DNA of 64,000 nt from Pseudomonadota bacterium (lineage in GTDB: Bacteria > Myxococcota_A > UBA796 > CAJQPC01). The DNA lies in contig JAAESX010000309.1 in NCBI GenBank assembly GCA_024228935.1, positions 62,001 through 126,000 on the forward strand. The letters run 5' to 3'. The notes under the pieces are model-generated. The model made no database searches. It was not told the origin of the DNA and saw only the letters and a program-made list of their open reading frames with translations. Positions 51,380 to 60,004 of this stretch are shown piece after piece; position 1 is the stretch's first letter; every line of letters starts with the position of its first letter. The translations under genes and the position numbers were made by a program.

Positions 51380-52645
51380 TCAGTCCACGTCCTGGAGGTG
51401 GTCGAGCTCCAGGGTCGTGACCCCGGCGAGCACCCGCGCGTTCGTGTTGCGGACCATGCGGGAGAGGTGGTGCAGGAGACGCCACATCAGCTTGGTGGCC
51501 AGCGCCGAGTCCTGGCGGACGAGCCGCAGGAAGTCGTTGCGCGACAGCACGAGGAAGGTCGAGTCCGACGTGGTGCGGACCGTTGCGCTCCGGCGGGGCG
51601 AGTCGATGAATGACATCTCGCCGAAGTACGCGGGCGGCTCCAGCTCGACGAGCGTGACGCCGCCGCGCGTGATCTCGACCGTGCCCTCCTCGAGGATGAA
51701 GCACTCGCGACCGATGTCGTCCTCCTGGAAGAGGATGGTGTCGGCTGCGACCTTTCGGTGCTCGCAGATGGCCGCGATCTGGACCAGCTCGCGGTAGGTG
51801 CAGAAGCTGAACAGGTCGCAGCGGCGCAGGCCGTCGATGTGGTGACTGGCGCCGGCCGCGCTCGGGGTCTCGGCGCCAGCGTGACTCGCGCGGAGCGTCA
51901 TCATGGTGATGTTGTCGCGTCCGCCGCGGCTGTTGGCCAGGCCGACGAGCTTGTCGGTGCCACCGGTGGTCTCGGCGGTCGGGCCGACGAGCTCGGGAGC
52001 GCCGACGTAGCCATGGAGTCCGTCGCTGCAGAGCACGAGCGCGTCGCCAGGCGTGACCTCCATGTGCAGGAGGTCGACGAGCACCGACGGGAAGACGCCG
52101 AGCGCGCGCGTGATGACGTTCTTGTTCTTCGCCTTTCGGGCCTGCTCCGGGGTGATGAGCCCCTCGCGGATCTGCTGCTGGATGAGCGAGTGGTCCTCGG
52201 TCACCTGGTGACACTCGCCGTCTCGGACGAGGTAGATCCGCCCGTCGCCGACATGCGCGGTGAACGCGTGGTTTCCGATGAGGAGGACCGCATCCAGCGT
52301 GGTCCCCATGCGGCCGCCGTCGCCCGTGAGCGCCGTCGAGGCCTGGTAGATCTCCTCGCAGGCGCGCTGCACGGCGTTCTGCAGGAGCGCGCTGACGGCG
52401 GCGGTCGTGCTCGGGCCACGGCTCTTCGCGTGGAGCTCGAGCGTGCGACGGCCGGCGGCCACCGACTCGCGCACGACGCTGCATGCAAGGCCGCTGGCGA
52501 CCTCGCCCTTCTTGAAGCCGCCCATGCCGTCGCAGACGACGTAGAGCCCCAGATCGGCGTCGATCAGGTAGGCGTCCTCGTTGTGTTTGCGGACGCGGCC
52601 CACGTCGGAGGCGGCCCAGGCGGTGATGTCGACGGCGTCGGTCAT
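51380..52645 (-). CDS. PP2C phosphatase with C-terminal cyclic-nucleotide-binding domain
   Basis: 421 residues. Active PP2C (PPM): SDVGRVRKHNEDAY at 14-27, CDGMGG near 39, GDGRIYLV near 133, CSDGLHGYV near 206 and GGRDNITMM near 242. All metal-binding Asp are present. Residues about 280-410 form a cNMP-binding domain with ILEEGTVEITRGG and FGEMSFIDSPRRSATVR (phosphate-binding cassette). Removes Ser/Thr phosphates, probably countering the kinases of the window, with gating by a ligand. ATG overlaps the upstream pseudo-phosphatase stop. Confidence 0.92.
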   Translation of the reverse strand: MTDAVDITAWAASDVGRVRKHNEDAYLIDADLGLYVVCDGMGGFKKGEVASGLACSVVRESVAAGRRTLELHAKSRGPSTTAAVSALLQNAVQRACEEIYQASTALTGDGGRMGTTLDAVLLIGNHAFTAHVGDGRIYLVRDGECHQVTEDHSLIQQQIREGLITPEQARKAKNKNVITRALGVFPSVLVDLLHMEVTPGDALVLCSDGLHGYVGAPELVGPTAETTGGTDKLVGLANSRGGRDNITMMTLRASHAGAETPSAAGASHHIDGLRRCDLFSFCTYRELVQIAAICEHRKVAADTILFQEDDIGRECFILEEGTVEITRGGVTLVELEPPAYFGEMSFIDSPRRSATVRTTSDSTFLVLSRNDFLRLVRQDSALATKLMWRLLHHLSRMVRNTNARVLAGVTTLELDHLQDVD

Positions 52646-53862
52646 GGCACAGGGGGTTCGGGCTTGTTCTGCCGGTTTGCGACCCGCAGGTTCGCAGACA
52701 GACGCAGGAGCATGTTCCAGAGAACCTTGACCGCCAGGGTCGGGTCTCGCTTGAGCAGCTCGAAGAAGGCGTTCCGCGTGATGAGCAGGAGCTCGCTGTT
52801 CTCGAGGGCGCGCACCGTGGCGGAGCGCTGGGGATGGTCGAGCATCGACATCTCCCCGAAGTTCGCGCCCGTGCCGATCTGGGCGATCTCGGAGCCGTCC
52901 TGTTCGACCTTCAGGCTGCCCTGCACGACCAGGTAGAGGCCTTGACCGGGCTCGCCTTGATGGAACACCGCGCCGCCAGCCCGGTAGCGGACGGGGCGGG
53001 TGATGCCGGCGATGGCCAGGAGCTCGCGCTCGGTGCAGTAGGCGAACAGAGGGATGCGAGCCAGGGTCGCGAGGCGTCCCTGTGCGGCGCCTGCTGCTTC
53101 CGTGCCGACCTCGCCGACGTCCATGAGCGCACAGCAGACGTCTTCATCCACGCCGTTGTTGCGGGCCGTCCCGAGCAGTCGGGCGGTCACGCCGTCCGGG
53201 ACGGGGTCGCCCGCCGCCTCGCGGATCGCCAGGTCGTCAAGGCCTCGATGGAGCCAGGGGCTGGTCAGCACCAGGCGGTCCGAGTCGACGAGCTGGAGCG
53301 TCATGGTCTCGGTCTCGACGTTCGTGGCCGGTCCGAGCGCGCGGCTCAGCGGCTGGCGCGGGAGCACCATCGGGCGAGCCTGGCCGGGCAGGGAGTCGTG
53401 CAGCTCGTCACCTTCGACATGGTCCTGCGTGAGCTTGTGCACCAGGCCCTTGCGGAGCAGGTAGACGCGGCCATCTCCCACGTGCGCGATGAACGCCTCG
53501 CCGCCCACGGCCCAGACCCCGTCCAGCGTCACGTTCAGGTCCGCGCCGCGGCGTGCCCGCAGCGCGTTGACCTCGCGCGACGCGATGTTCACCGCGGTGC
53601 GCAGGATGTCGAGGATGCGCTCGCGCCCCGCGTCCGTGGCCTGGAAGTCGTCCCGCGCGCCGGCGTGCTTACGCAGGTGGCTGTGCACCGTGTCCAACAC
53701 GAGCGAGGACGTCGCCCCTCCGAGCTCCCCGTCGAGCAGCGACCCGCCGACGGTGGTGTGTGCCACGGCGCACCAGCCCAGGCCGACGTCGTCGGTGGCC
53801 TCGGTCGTCGAACGACCGGCTGCTCGAGCGCCATGAGAGACGGTGTGCGTCGCGACCTGCAT
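52642..53862 (-). CDS. Degenerate PP2C fused to cyclic-nucleotide-binding domain
   Basis: 406 residues from ATG 53862. Same architecture as the downstream PP2C-cNMP protein, but catalytic residues are gone: the first motif reads TEATDDVGLG without RxxNED, CDGMGG is replaced by VAHTTVGG, and the last DNIT reads DEDVCC. AHVGDGRVYLLRKG and the TQDH element remain. The cNMP domain is intact (VVQGSLKVEQDG, FGEMSMLDHPQRSATVR). Probably a pseudophosphatase partner or regulator of the active enzyme; it is co-transcribed with it (ATGA overlap). Confidence 0.8.
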   Translation of the reverse strand: MQVATHTVSHGARAAGRSTTEATDDVGLGWCAVAHTTVGGSLLDGELGGATSSLVLDTVHSHLRKHAGARDDFQATDAGRERILDILRTAVNIASREVNALRARRGADLNVTLDGVWAVGGEAFIAHVGDGRVYLLRKGLVHKLTQDHVEGDELHDSLPGQARPMVLPRQPLSRALGPATNVETETMTLQLVDSDRLVLTSPWLHRGLDDLAIREAAGDPVPDGVTARLLGTARNNGVDEDVCCALMDVGEVGTEAAGAAQGRLATLARIPLFAYCTERELLAIAGITRPVRYRAGGAVFHQGEPGQGLYLVVQGSLKVEQDGSEIAQIGTGANFGEMSMLDHPQRSATVRALENSELLLITRNAFFELLKRDPTLAVKVLWNMLLRLSANLRVANRQNKPEPPVP

Positions 53863-53891
53863 CCCTACAAGCGTCTCCGGACGGGGGGCCG

Positions 53892-55457
53892 ATGTTATCT
53901 GATCGGCGTCGTTCGTTCTCCTTCGGAGCCGCTCTGCGCCGCCCCTCCCTGCTGCTGATCGTCGAGGCGACGGCACTGTTCGTCTGGATCGGGCTGGCCG
54001 GTTGGCTGGTCTGGGACACCGACCCGCGCGGCGAGGTCCTGCCGATCGCCCCCCAGGCGCTCGTCAGCGGAGCGTCCAGCGAGACGTGGATGGGCATCTA
54101 CTTCGAGGGGGTCAAGGCGGGGTATTCCGTGTCGTCGAGCAGCCCGACGAACGACGGAGGGCAGCTCCTGCGCAGCCGCTCGGCCTTCGAGGTGGCGGCG
54201 TTCGGTGAGATCAAGCGGGTCGTCACCGTGAGCAACGCCGTGGTGGGGCCCGACAACGTCGTGCGCCAGTTCGACTTCTTCATGGACTCTGATCCGGTCC
54301 GGCTGACGGCTCGGGGCGAGGTCCGTGCCGACGAGATCGTCATCGAGCTCGTCCAGGCCGGCGAACTGCAGACCATGCGGGTCGACATCACCGAGCCGCC
54401 GCAGATGAGCGTCTCACTGAACGCGTGGATCGGGAGCCTCGAGAACGACCTCGCCATCGGGCAGTCGTACGAGGTGCCGTACTTCGACCCCATCACGCTC
54501 AGCAAGCAACCGATGGTGCTCCGGATCGTCGACGTCGAGCTGCTTCCGGCCATCACGATCGACGGGGTCACGCGGCAGGGCGAGGAGGCCTACTGGGTCG
54601 AGCGCACCTACGGCGACATCATGACCCGGGCGCTCGTCACCCCGGACGGGCAGCTCATCCGCGAGGAGGGGGCCCTCGGCCTGAAGCTCGTGCGCGAGAC
54701 ACGTGAGCAGGCCCAGACGATGCCGGCGGGCGCCGAGCCGGTCGACATCATCGCGCTGTCGTCCGTGAAGCTGACCGGCGGCAAGCTGGACGACCCGCGC
54801 TCGCTGCGTTTCCTCGAGCTGGCCATCAGCGGGGTCGACCCCGAACTCATCGACCACGACCCGCCGCACCAGATCCAGGAGGACAAGCGGGTCCGCATGG
54901 AGGCGCCTCTCGCCGCCGAGATCCCGCGCGACGTCCCCGTGGCGGGCGCGGACGAGGTCGCCGCCGAGTACACCGAGCCCACTCCCTTCCTGGCTTCGGC
55001 CCACCCGAAGATCCGCGGGCGCGCCGAGGACGTGGCCGGCGACGCGACGGATCGGCGAGCCGCTGTCGAGGCGCTGAACGACCACGTCTACGGCTACCTC
55101 ATCAAGGCCCCGACCATCGGCGTGCCGAACGCGCTCGAGGTGCTCGAGGTCGGACAGGGCGACTGCAACGAGCACACGGCGCTGTTCGTGGCGCTGGCCC
55201 GGAGCATCGACATCCCCAGCCGGATCGCCGCGGGGCTCGTCTACTCCGAGCGGATCGGCAGCGGCGGCTTCTACTACCACGCATGGCCCGAGGTCTGGTT
55301 CGGCGAGGAGCTCGGCTGGGTGGCCGTCGACCCCACGTTCGGGCAGTTCCCGGCGGACGCGACCCACGTCAAGGTCGTCGAGGGGGATCTGGACAAGCAG
55401 ATCGAGATCATGGGCGTCATGGGCCGGGTGGGCTTCCACCTGATCGAGGCGCGGTAG
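53892..55457 (+). CDS. Membrane-anchored transglutaminase-like protein
   Basis: 521 residues. One N-terminal transmembrane helix near 22-42, a periplasmic beta-rich middle, and a transglutaminase-like core with the triad C425 (GDCNEHTALF), H463 (YYHAWPEVWFG) and D480 (WVAVDPTFGQ). Such proteins act as proteases or amide-forming enzymes in the envelope. Divergent from the PP2C pair by 29 bases. An ABC ATPase follows 12 bases downstream. Confidence 0.87.
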   Translation: MLSDRRRSFSFGAALRRPSLLLIVEATALFVWIGLAGWLVWDTDPRGEVLPIAPQALVSGASSETWMGIYFEGVKAGYSVSSSSPTNDGGQLLRSRSAFEVAAFGEIKRVVTVSNAVVGPDNVVRQFDFFMDSDPVRLTARGEVRADEIVIELVQAGELQTMRVDITEPPQMSVSLNAWIGSLENDLAIGQSYEVPYFDPITLSKQPMVLRIVDVELLPAITIDGVTRQGEEAYWVERTYGDIMTRALVTPDGQLIREEGALGLKLVRETREQAQTMPAGAEPVDIIALSSVKLTGGKLDDPRSLRFLELAISGVDPELIDHDPPHQIQEDKRVRMEAPLAAEIPRDVPVAGADEVAAEYTEPTPFLASAHPKIRGRAEDVAGDATDRRAAVEALNDHVYGYLIKAPTIGVPNALEVLEVGQGDCNEHTALFVALARSIDIPSRIAAGLVYSERIGSGGFYYHAWPEVWFGEELGWVAVDPTFGQFPADATHVKVVEGDLDKQIEIMGVMGRVGFHLIEAR

Positions 55458-55460
55458 GAT
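55455..55460 (+). promoter_or_regulatory. TAGGAT box nine bases before GTG of ABC gene
   Basis: TAGGAT overlaps the stop codon of the transglutaminase gene and ends nine bases before GTG 55470. It could drive the ABC-lipoprotein pair separately. Confidence 0.35.
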
Positions 55461-55469
55461 GGTCGCTCC

Positions 55470-56222
55470 GTGATTCGTACCGAAGGCATCGAGAAGCGCT
55501 ACCAGAGCTTCCAGGCTCTGCACCCGCTCGACCTGCATGTGAAGGCCGGCGAGGTGTTTGGCTTCCTGGGCCCCAACGGTGCCGGCAAGACCACCACGAT
55601 CCGCATCCTGAGCGGTGTGCTGCCGCCGACCGGTGGCCGGCTCTGGATCGATGGCGTCGACATGGCCGTGGACCCCGTCGGGGCCAAGGCTCGCACCGGG
55701 TACATCCCGGATCGGCCGTACCTGTACGAGAAGCTCACGGCTCGCGAGATGCTCCAGTTCGTGGGCGGCCTGTACGGGCTCGACGACGCGTTCATCAAGC
55801 GTCGTGGGGACGAGCTCCTCGACTTCCACGGTCTGTTGGAGTTCGGCGACGAGCTGGTCGAGGGCTTCAGCCACGGCATGAAGCAGCGCCTGACGCTCTC
55901 GACCGCGCTGCTGCACGAGCCCGAGCTCCTGATCGTCGACGAGCCGATGGTGGGCCTCGATCCGCGCGGCGCCAAGCAGATCAAGTCGGTGTTCCGCGAG
56001 CAGGCGGATGCCGGGCGGACGGTGTTCCTGTCGACCCACTCGCTGGACGTCGCGCAGGAGGTCTGTGACCGCCTGGCCATCATCCACCGTGGTCGCATCG
56101 CGGCCCAGGGCACGTACGAAGAGATCAAGCAGCGGGCCGAGGGCGCCGCAGACCTCGAGGCGGTCTTCCTGGCCATCCTCGAGGACGAAGAAGAAGCGGC
56201 TCGGAACCGGGAGGCGTCGTGA
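55470..56222 (+). CDS. ABC transporter ATP-binding protein, no permease nearby
   Basis: 250 residues. Walker A GPNGAGKTTT (K40), Walker B LLIVDEP and H-loop STHS are normal. The signature reads FSHGMKQRL instead of LSGGQ, as in some ABC-2-type exporters. No ABC-2 permease lies next to it; the MlaE permease downstream has its own ATPase. The C-terminus is acidic. GTG start; GTGA overlap with a lipoprotein. Substrate unknown. Confidence 0.88.
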   Translation: MIRTEGIEKRYQSFQALHPLDLHVKAGEVFGFLGPNGAGKTTTIRILSGVLPPTGGRLWIDGVDMAVDPVGAKARTGYIPDRPYLYEKLTAREMLQFVGGLYGLDDAFIKRRGDELLDFHGLLEFGDELVEGFSHGMKQRLTLSTALLHEPELLIVDEPMVGLDPRGAKQIKSVFREQADAGRTVFLSTHSLDVAQEVCDRLAIIHRGRIAAQGTYEEIKQRAEGAADLEAVFLAILEDEEEAARNREAS

Positions 56223-56692
56223 TCCTGCTCGCACTCACCCTGGGCTGTGGCAACAAGGCCACACGCGCCGCCACCGCCAGAGAGGGCCGGTACGAGCTGG
56301 GTGAGCCCGGCGATGGCTGGCGAAAGGTCAAGTCCGGGGGCGCCGACTTCGCGTTCCGTCACACGGACGCCGGCACCGTCATCTACGCCGACAGCAACTG
56401 CGGCAGCCGGTTCGAGGACGCGCGCCTCGAGGACCTGGCCGAGCACCTGTCCTTCGGCGTCCGCGTCGGCGAGGCCGCCTTCCAGGAGCACTTCGAGCTC
56501 GACGGGCGGAGCGCGTACATGATGCGGGCCGAGGGCTCGCTCGACGGCGTCCCGGTGGAGATGGGCGCGACGGTCCTGAAGAAGGACCTGTGCGTCTACG
56601 ACATCGTCATCATCGGCCCTCCCGGCGAGCGGTTCCAGCACGGTTGGTCGGGGTACCAGACGGCCGTCTCGGGCTTCCGGACGACGTACTGA
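56219..56692 (+). CDS. Small lipoprotein
   Basis: 157 residues from GTG 56219. Uncharged signal MILLALTLGC (Cys at 10). The body is a beta-rich domain with cysteines (SNCGS, DLCVYD) and no family recognised. It overlaps the ABC ATPase gene by four bases and precedes the Mla-type permease by 16, so it may act with one of them. Confidence 0.7.
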   Translation: MILLALTLGCGNKATRAATAREGRYELGEPGDGWRKVKSGGADFAFRHTDAGTVIYADSNCGSRFEDARLEDLAEHLSFGVRVGEAAFQEHFELDGRSAYMMRAEGSLDGVPVEMGATVLKKDLCVYDIVIIGPPGERFQHGWSGYQTAVSGFRTTY

Positions 56693-56708
56693 AGATGAAG
56701 GGATCGAC

Positions 56709-57461
56709 GTGAACGAAGCCGCCCAGCTGCTGGCGCACGTCGGTGGCGTCGCGAAGCTGACGCTGCGCACGTTCCGGGAGATCGTGCGTCCGCCGCTCGA
56801 GCTGCCCCTGCTCATCGCGCAGATGGACCAGGCCGGCATCGGCAGCTGGTCCATCGCCGTGCTCACGGCGCTGTTCACCGGCGCGGTCATGGCCATCCAG
56901 TTCGCGGTCGGCCTGGAGCCCTACGGCGCCTCGCTCTACACCGGCAAGCTGGTCTCGCTCGCGATGTTCCGAGAGCTCGGGCCGACGCTCACCGCGGTCC
57001 TCGTGGGCGGGCGTGTGGGAGCCGGGTTCGCCGCCGAGATCGGCTCGATGAACGTGACCGAGCAGGTCGACGCCATCTCGGCCCTGGGCGCGGATCCGGT
57101 CCGCAAGCTGGTCGTCCCGCGGGTCCTGGCGTGCGTCATCATGCTGCCGCTCCTGACCATCCTCGCGGACTTCGTCGGCTGCTTCGGCGGCATGCTCATC
57201 ACGATGCAGGAGGTGGGCATCACTCCCCGCTTCTTCGTCGAGCAGGTCATCGACACCATCGAGATCCCGGACCTGTTCCACGGCCTCGCGAAGAGTGTGT
57301 TCTTCGGGTACGTCATCGCCATCATCGGCTGCTACATCGGCCTGAACACGCGCGGCGGCACCGAAGGCGTCGGGCAGTCCACGACGAACACGGTCGTCGC
57401 GGTCAGCATCACCGTGCTGGTGAGCAACTTCCTGCTCACCAAGCTGTTCCTGGCCCTCTGA
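56709..57461 (+). CDS. mlaE: MlaE-family ABC permease
   Basis: 250 residues with five or six hydrophobic segments and the MlaE signature: FRELGPTLTAVLVGGRVGAGFAAEIGSM near 85-115 and ISALGADPVRKLVVPRVLA. It forms the inner-membrane part of the complex that moves phospholipids between membranes. Partner ATPase overlaps its stop by one base. No MlaD (MCE) gene in the window. GTG start. Confidence 0.92.
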   Translation: MNEAAQLLAHVGGVAKLTLRTFREIVRPPLELPLLIAQMDQAGIGSWSIAVLTALFTGAVMAIQFAVGLEPYGASLYTGKLVSLAMFRELGPTLTAVLVGGRVGAGFAAEIGSMNVTEQVDAISALGADPVRKLVVPRVLACVIMLPLLTILADFVGCFGGMLITMQEVGITPRFFVEQVIDTIEIPDLFHGLAKSVFFGYVIAIIGCYIGLNTRGGTEGVGQSTTNTVVAVSITVLVSNFLLTKLFLAL

Positions 57462-58252
57462 TGTCCGAGGTCGTCATCCGGTTCGACAAGGTCTTCAAGG
57501 CCTTCGGCGACAAGAAGATCTACGAGGACCTGGATCTGGAGGTCCGCCGCGGCGAGGTCCTGACCGTCATCGGCGGCTCGGGCATGGGCAAGAGCGTCAT
57601 GCTGAAGATGCTCATCCGGCTCCTGTCCTGCGACGCGGGCTCGATCACGGCGTTCGGCGACGAGGTCACCCAGATGCAGGGGAAGGACCTGCTGAACCTG
57701 CGCCGTCGGGTGGCGATGCTGTTCCAGGGAGCGGCGCTGTTCGACTCGCTGTCGGTCTCGCAGAACATCCGGTACCCCCTCGTCGAGCACAACTGGGGCA
57801 CGACGGCCGACCAGATGAAGCGGGTGGACGAGGTCCTGGAGATGGTGGGAATGCCCGGCATCAACGACCTGCGGCCCAGCGAGCTCTCCGGCGGAATGAA
57901 GAAGCGCGTCGGCCTGGCGCGCAGCATCGCGGTCCAGCCCGAGGTCATCCTCTACGACGAGCCGACCACGGGCCTCGACCCGCTGAACGTCCGGCGCATC
58001 AACGGCCTGATCCTGCGGCTCAAGGAACAGCTCGGGGTGACCAGCGTCGTCGTCACGCACGACATGGACAGCTGCTTCACGGTCACCGACCGGCTGGCGT
58101 TCCTGTACGACCGGAAGATGAGCTTCGTCGGTACGCTCGACGAGGCGCGAGCGGCCGAGTTCCCGGCGCTGCAGGAGTTCATCCAGGGAGGCCGGGGCGT
58201 CCTGTCCGATGCCGACGTCGCGCGGCTCGGGGAAGAGGGCGTGAACGCCTGA
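57461..58252 (+). CDS. mlaF: MlaF-family ABC ATPase
   Basis: 263 residues. Walker A GGSGMGKS (K44), Q-loop LFQGAALF, signature LSGGMKKRVGLAR, Walker B LYDEPTTGLDP and H-loop VTHD, all close to MlaF. It powers lipid transport through the adjacent MlaE. It ends three bases from the convergent nitrilase gene. Confidence 0.93.
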   Translation: MSEVVIRFDKVFKAFGDKKIYEDLDLEVRRGEVLTVIGGSGMGKSVMLKMLIRLLSCDAGSITAFGDEVTQMQGKDLLNLRRRVAMLFQGAALFDSLSVSQNIRYPLVEHNWGTTADQMKRVDEVLEMVGMPGINDLRPSELSGGMKKRVGLARSIAVQPEVILYDEPTTGLDPLNVRRINGLILRLKEQLGVTSVVVTHDMDSCFTVTDRLAFLYDRKMSFVGTLDEARAAEFPALQEFIQGGRGVLSDADVARLGEEGVNA

Positions 58253-58255
58253 GCC

Positions 58256-59065
58256 TCAGATCAGTCGATGGTCCGCCAGCGGCATCGACTTCCGGACGCT
58301 CGCCACCTTGTCGAGGTCGATCTCGGCGACGCACAGGCCCTCGCCGTCACTGCACTCGGCCACGACGACACCCCACGGGTCGATGATGACGGAGTGCCCG
58401 TAGCTGCGACGCAGCCCACCGTCGTCGTGGGCGCCCCACTGGCCGGGGGCCAGCACGTAGCACTGGGTCTCGATGGCCCGGGCCCGCAGCAGCGCGTGCC
58501 AGTGGTCCTTGCCGGTCATCAGCGTGAAGGCCGACGGCACCGCCAGCATTCGGGCGCCGGCGTCCACGAGCGTCCGGTACAACTCGGGGAAGCGCAGGTC
58601 GTAGCAGATGGTCAGGCCGATCGGCCCCAGCTCGGTCTGCGCGACCACGGGGGTGTTCCCGGGAGCGCACGTGGCGCTCTCGGAGAAGCGGACGCCTCCC
58701 GGGATGTCGACGTCGAACAGGTGCATCTTCCGGTAGCTGGACAGGAGCTCGCCCGAGGGGCCGAACAGCAGCGAGGTGTTGTGGCAGCGGGCCGGGTGCT
58801 CGGCGGCGCGCTCGGCGACGGAGCCGACGAGCAGGTGGATGCCCAACTCGGCGGCCAGGTCGGCCAGCCGTCGATGGGTCGGGCCGTCGACAGCCTCGCT
58901 CAAGTGGATCTTCCGGTCGTGGGGGCCGAGGTAGGTCGTGGCCTCGGGCGTGGCGACGAGCGAGCAGCCCATCGCGGTGGCCCGGCGGACGAGGTCCTCG
59001 GTCACGCGCAGGTTCCGTTCGACGTCGGAGGAGCCCTGGATCTGGATGCATGCAGCGGTGAACAT
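58256..59065 (-). CDS. Carbon-nitrogen hydrolase (nitrilase superfamily, Nit-type)
   Basis: 269 residues. The catalytic triad is E41 (TPEATTY), K113 (SYRKMHLFDVDIPGG) and C154 (ICYDLRFPELYR). The FDVDIPGG and RFPELYR contexts place it in the Nit1/NitFhit branch, probably deaminated-glutathione or omega-amidase-like activity in the cytoplasm. ATG start fixed by an in-frame TAG. Confidence 0.92.
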   Translation of the reverse strand: MFTAACIQIQGSSDVERNLRVTEDLVRRATAMGCSLVATPEATTYLGPHDRKIHLSEAVDGPTHRRLADLAAELGIHLLVGSVAERAAEHPARCHNTSLLFGPSGELLSSYRKMHLFDVDIPGGVRFSESATCAPGNTPVVAQTELGPIGLTICYDLRFPELYRTLVDAGARMLAVPSAFTLMTGKDHWHALLRARAIETQCYVLAPGQWGAHDDGGLRRSYGHSVIIDPWGVVVAECSDGEGLCVAEIDLDKVASVRKSMPLADHRLI

Positions 59066-59071
59066 GGGCGA

Positions 59072-59077
59072 TCCCTA
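59072..59077 (-). promoter_or_regulatory. TAGGGA box six bases before ATG
   Basis: On the minus strand TAGGGA ends six bases before ATG 59065, and its TAG is an in-frame stop. Same spacing as upstream of lepB. Confidence 0.45.
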
Positions 59078-59155
59078 TCTGGAACGATGCGTTGTCGCTC
59101 AGATGGGTCAATCGAGCTCTACGGCGCGCTATTGTCCCGGCCGGAGAGCCAGACC

Positions 59156-59641
59156 ATGACCCTTCTCAGCCTCTCTCTCGTCCTCGCCTGTGGCGACAAG
59201 GACGACGGCCACGACTCCGCCGAGCACAGCGACGCCGACACCGATGCGGACGCCGACTCGGACTCCGACAGCGATGCGGACACCGACTCGGACGCGGACA
59301 CGGACGTCGCCTGGGCCGAGATGGACGTCGACCAGCGCAAGACGTTCATGTGGACGACCTTCGAGCCGACGATGGAGGGCCACTTCAACAACGCCTCGGC
59401 CGAGTACTGGCCGGAGATGGGCTGCCAGGACTGCCACGCCGGCTCGGACGACGAGGACTTCGCCCTGACCGTCAGCCCGCTCGACCCGGAGAACTTCCCG
59501 GTGCCCGGCGACGACCCTTGGGTCGACTTCATGTACGAGACGGTCACGCCGTCGGCGATCGAGATGCTCGGCGCCGAGCCGTTCAACCCGGAGACGGGCG
59601 AGGGCTTCGGCTGCTACGGCTGCCACGCCTTCCCGCAGTAG
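59156..59641 (+). CDS. Di-CxxCH (cytochrome c-like) lipoprotein with Asp-rich linker
   Basis: 161 residues. Signal MTLLSLSLVLAC (Cys at 12, no charge). Residues 24-52 are an almost pure Asp/Ala/Ser/Thr linker (six-base DNA repeat at about 59230-59310). Two heme c motifs CQDCH and CYGCH lie in the C-terminal half, with Met and His candidates for second axial ligands nearby. Small outer-membrane or periplasmic electron-transfer role possible. GGAGAG is eight bases before the ATG. The glutaredoxin-like gene follows at four bases. Confidence 0.7.
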   Translation: MTLLSLSLVLACGDKDDGHDSAEHSDADTDADADSDSDSDADTDSDADTDVAWAEMDVDQRKTFMWTTFEPTMEGHFNNASAEYWPEMGCQDCHAGSDDEDFALTVSPLDPENFPVPGDDPWVDFMYETVTPSAIEMLGAEPFNPETGEGFGCYGCHAFPQ

Positions 59642-59644
59642 AGC

Positions 59645-60004
59645 TTGGGTCTGTTCGACCGTCTGTTCGGGCGCAAGTCGGCCCGGACGGCGCGGCCGAA
59701 GGTGCCCCGCCGCCCGGTGCAGCGAGGTCCCACCGTGCCGTCCGCCGACCAGGATCGGGCGCTCGTGCTGTTCAAGTTCGACGCCTGCCCGTTCTGCGTG
59801 TGCGTGATGCGACACGCTGAGGAGCTCGGACTCGAGCTGGAGATGCGCGACACGCGGTCTGAGGACGGCGCCCGCGACGAGCTCCGCGAGAAGACCGGGG
59901 GCACGCAGGTGCCGTGTCTGTTCATCGATGGTGTGGCGCTCCTGGAGAGCGCGGACATCAATCGGTGGCTGTCGGAGTACTCGTCGAGGTCGGCGACTTC
60001 TTGA
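59645..60004 (+). CDS. Glutaredoxin-like protein
   Basis: 119 residues from TTG 59645. A basic Pro/Arg-rich N-terminus of about 35 residues is followed by a thioredoxin fold: LFKFDACPFCVCVMRHAEEL with active site CPFC, then the cis-Pro loop TQVPCLFIDG and ESADINRWL. Probably a cytoplasmic thiol-disulfide exchanger. The 3' end overlaps the convergent flippase-like gene by 47 bases. The ATG-less start is the weak point. Confidence 0.75.
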   Translation: MGLFDRLFGRKSARTARPKVPRRPVQRGPTVPSADQDRALVLFKFDACPFCVCVMRHAEELGLELEMRDTRSEDGARDELREKTGGTQVPCLFIDGVALLESADINRWLSEYSSRSATS

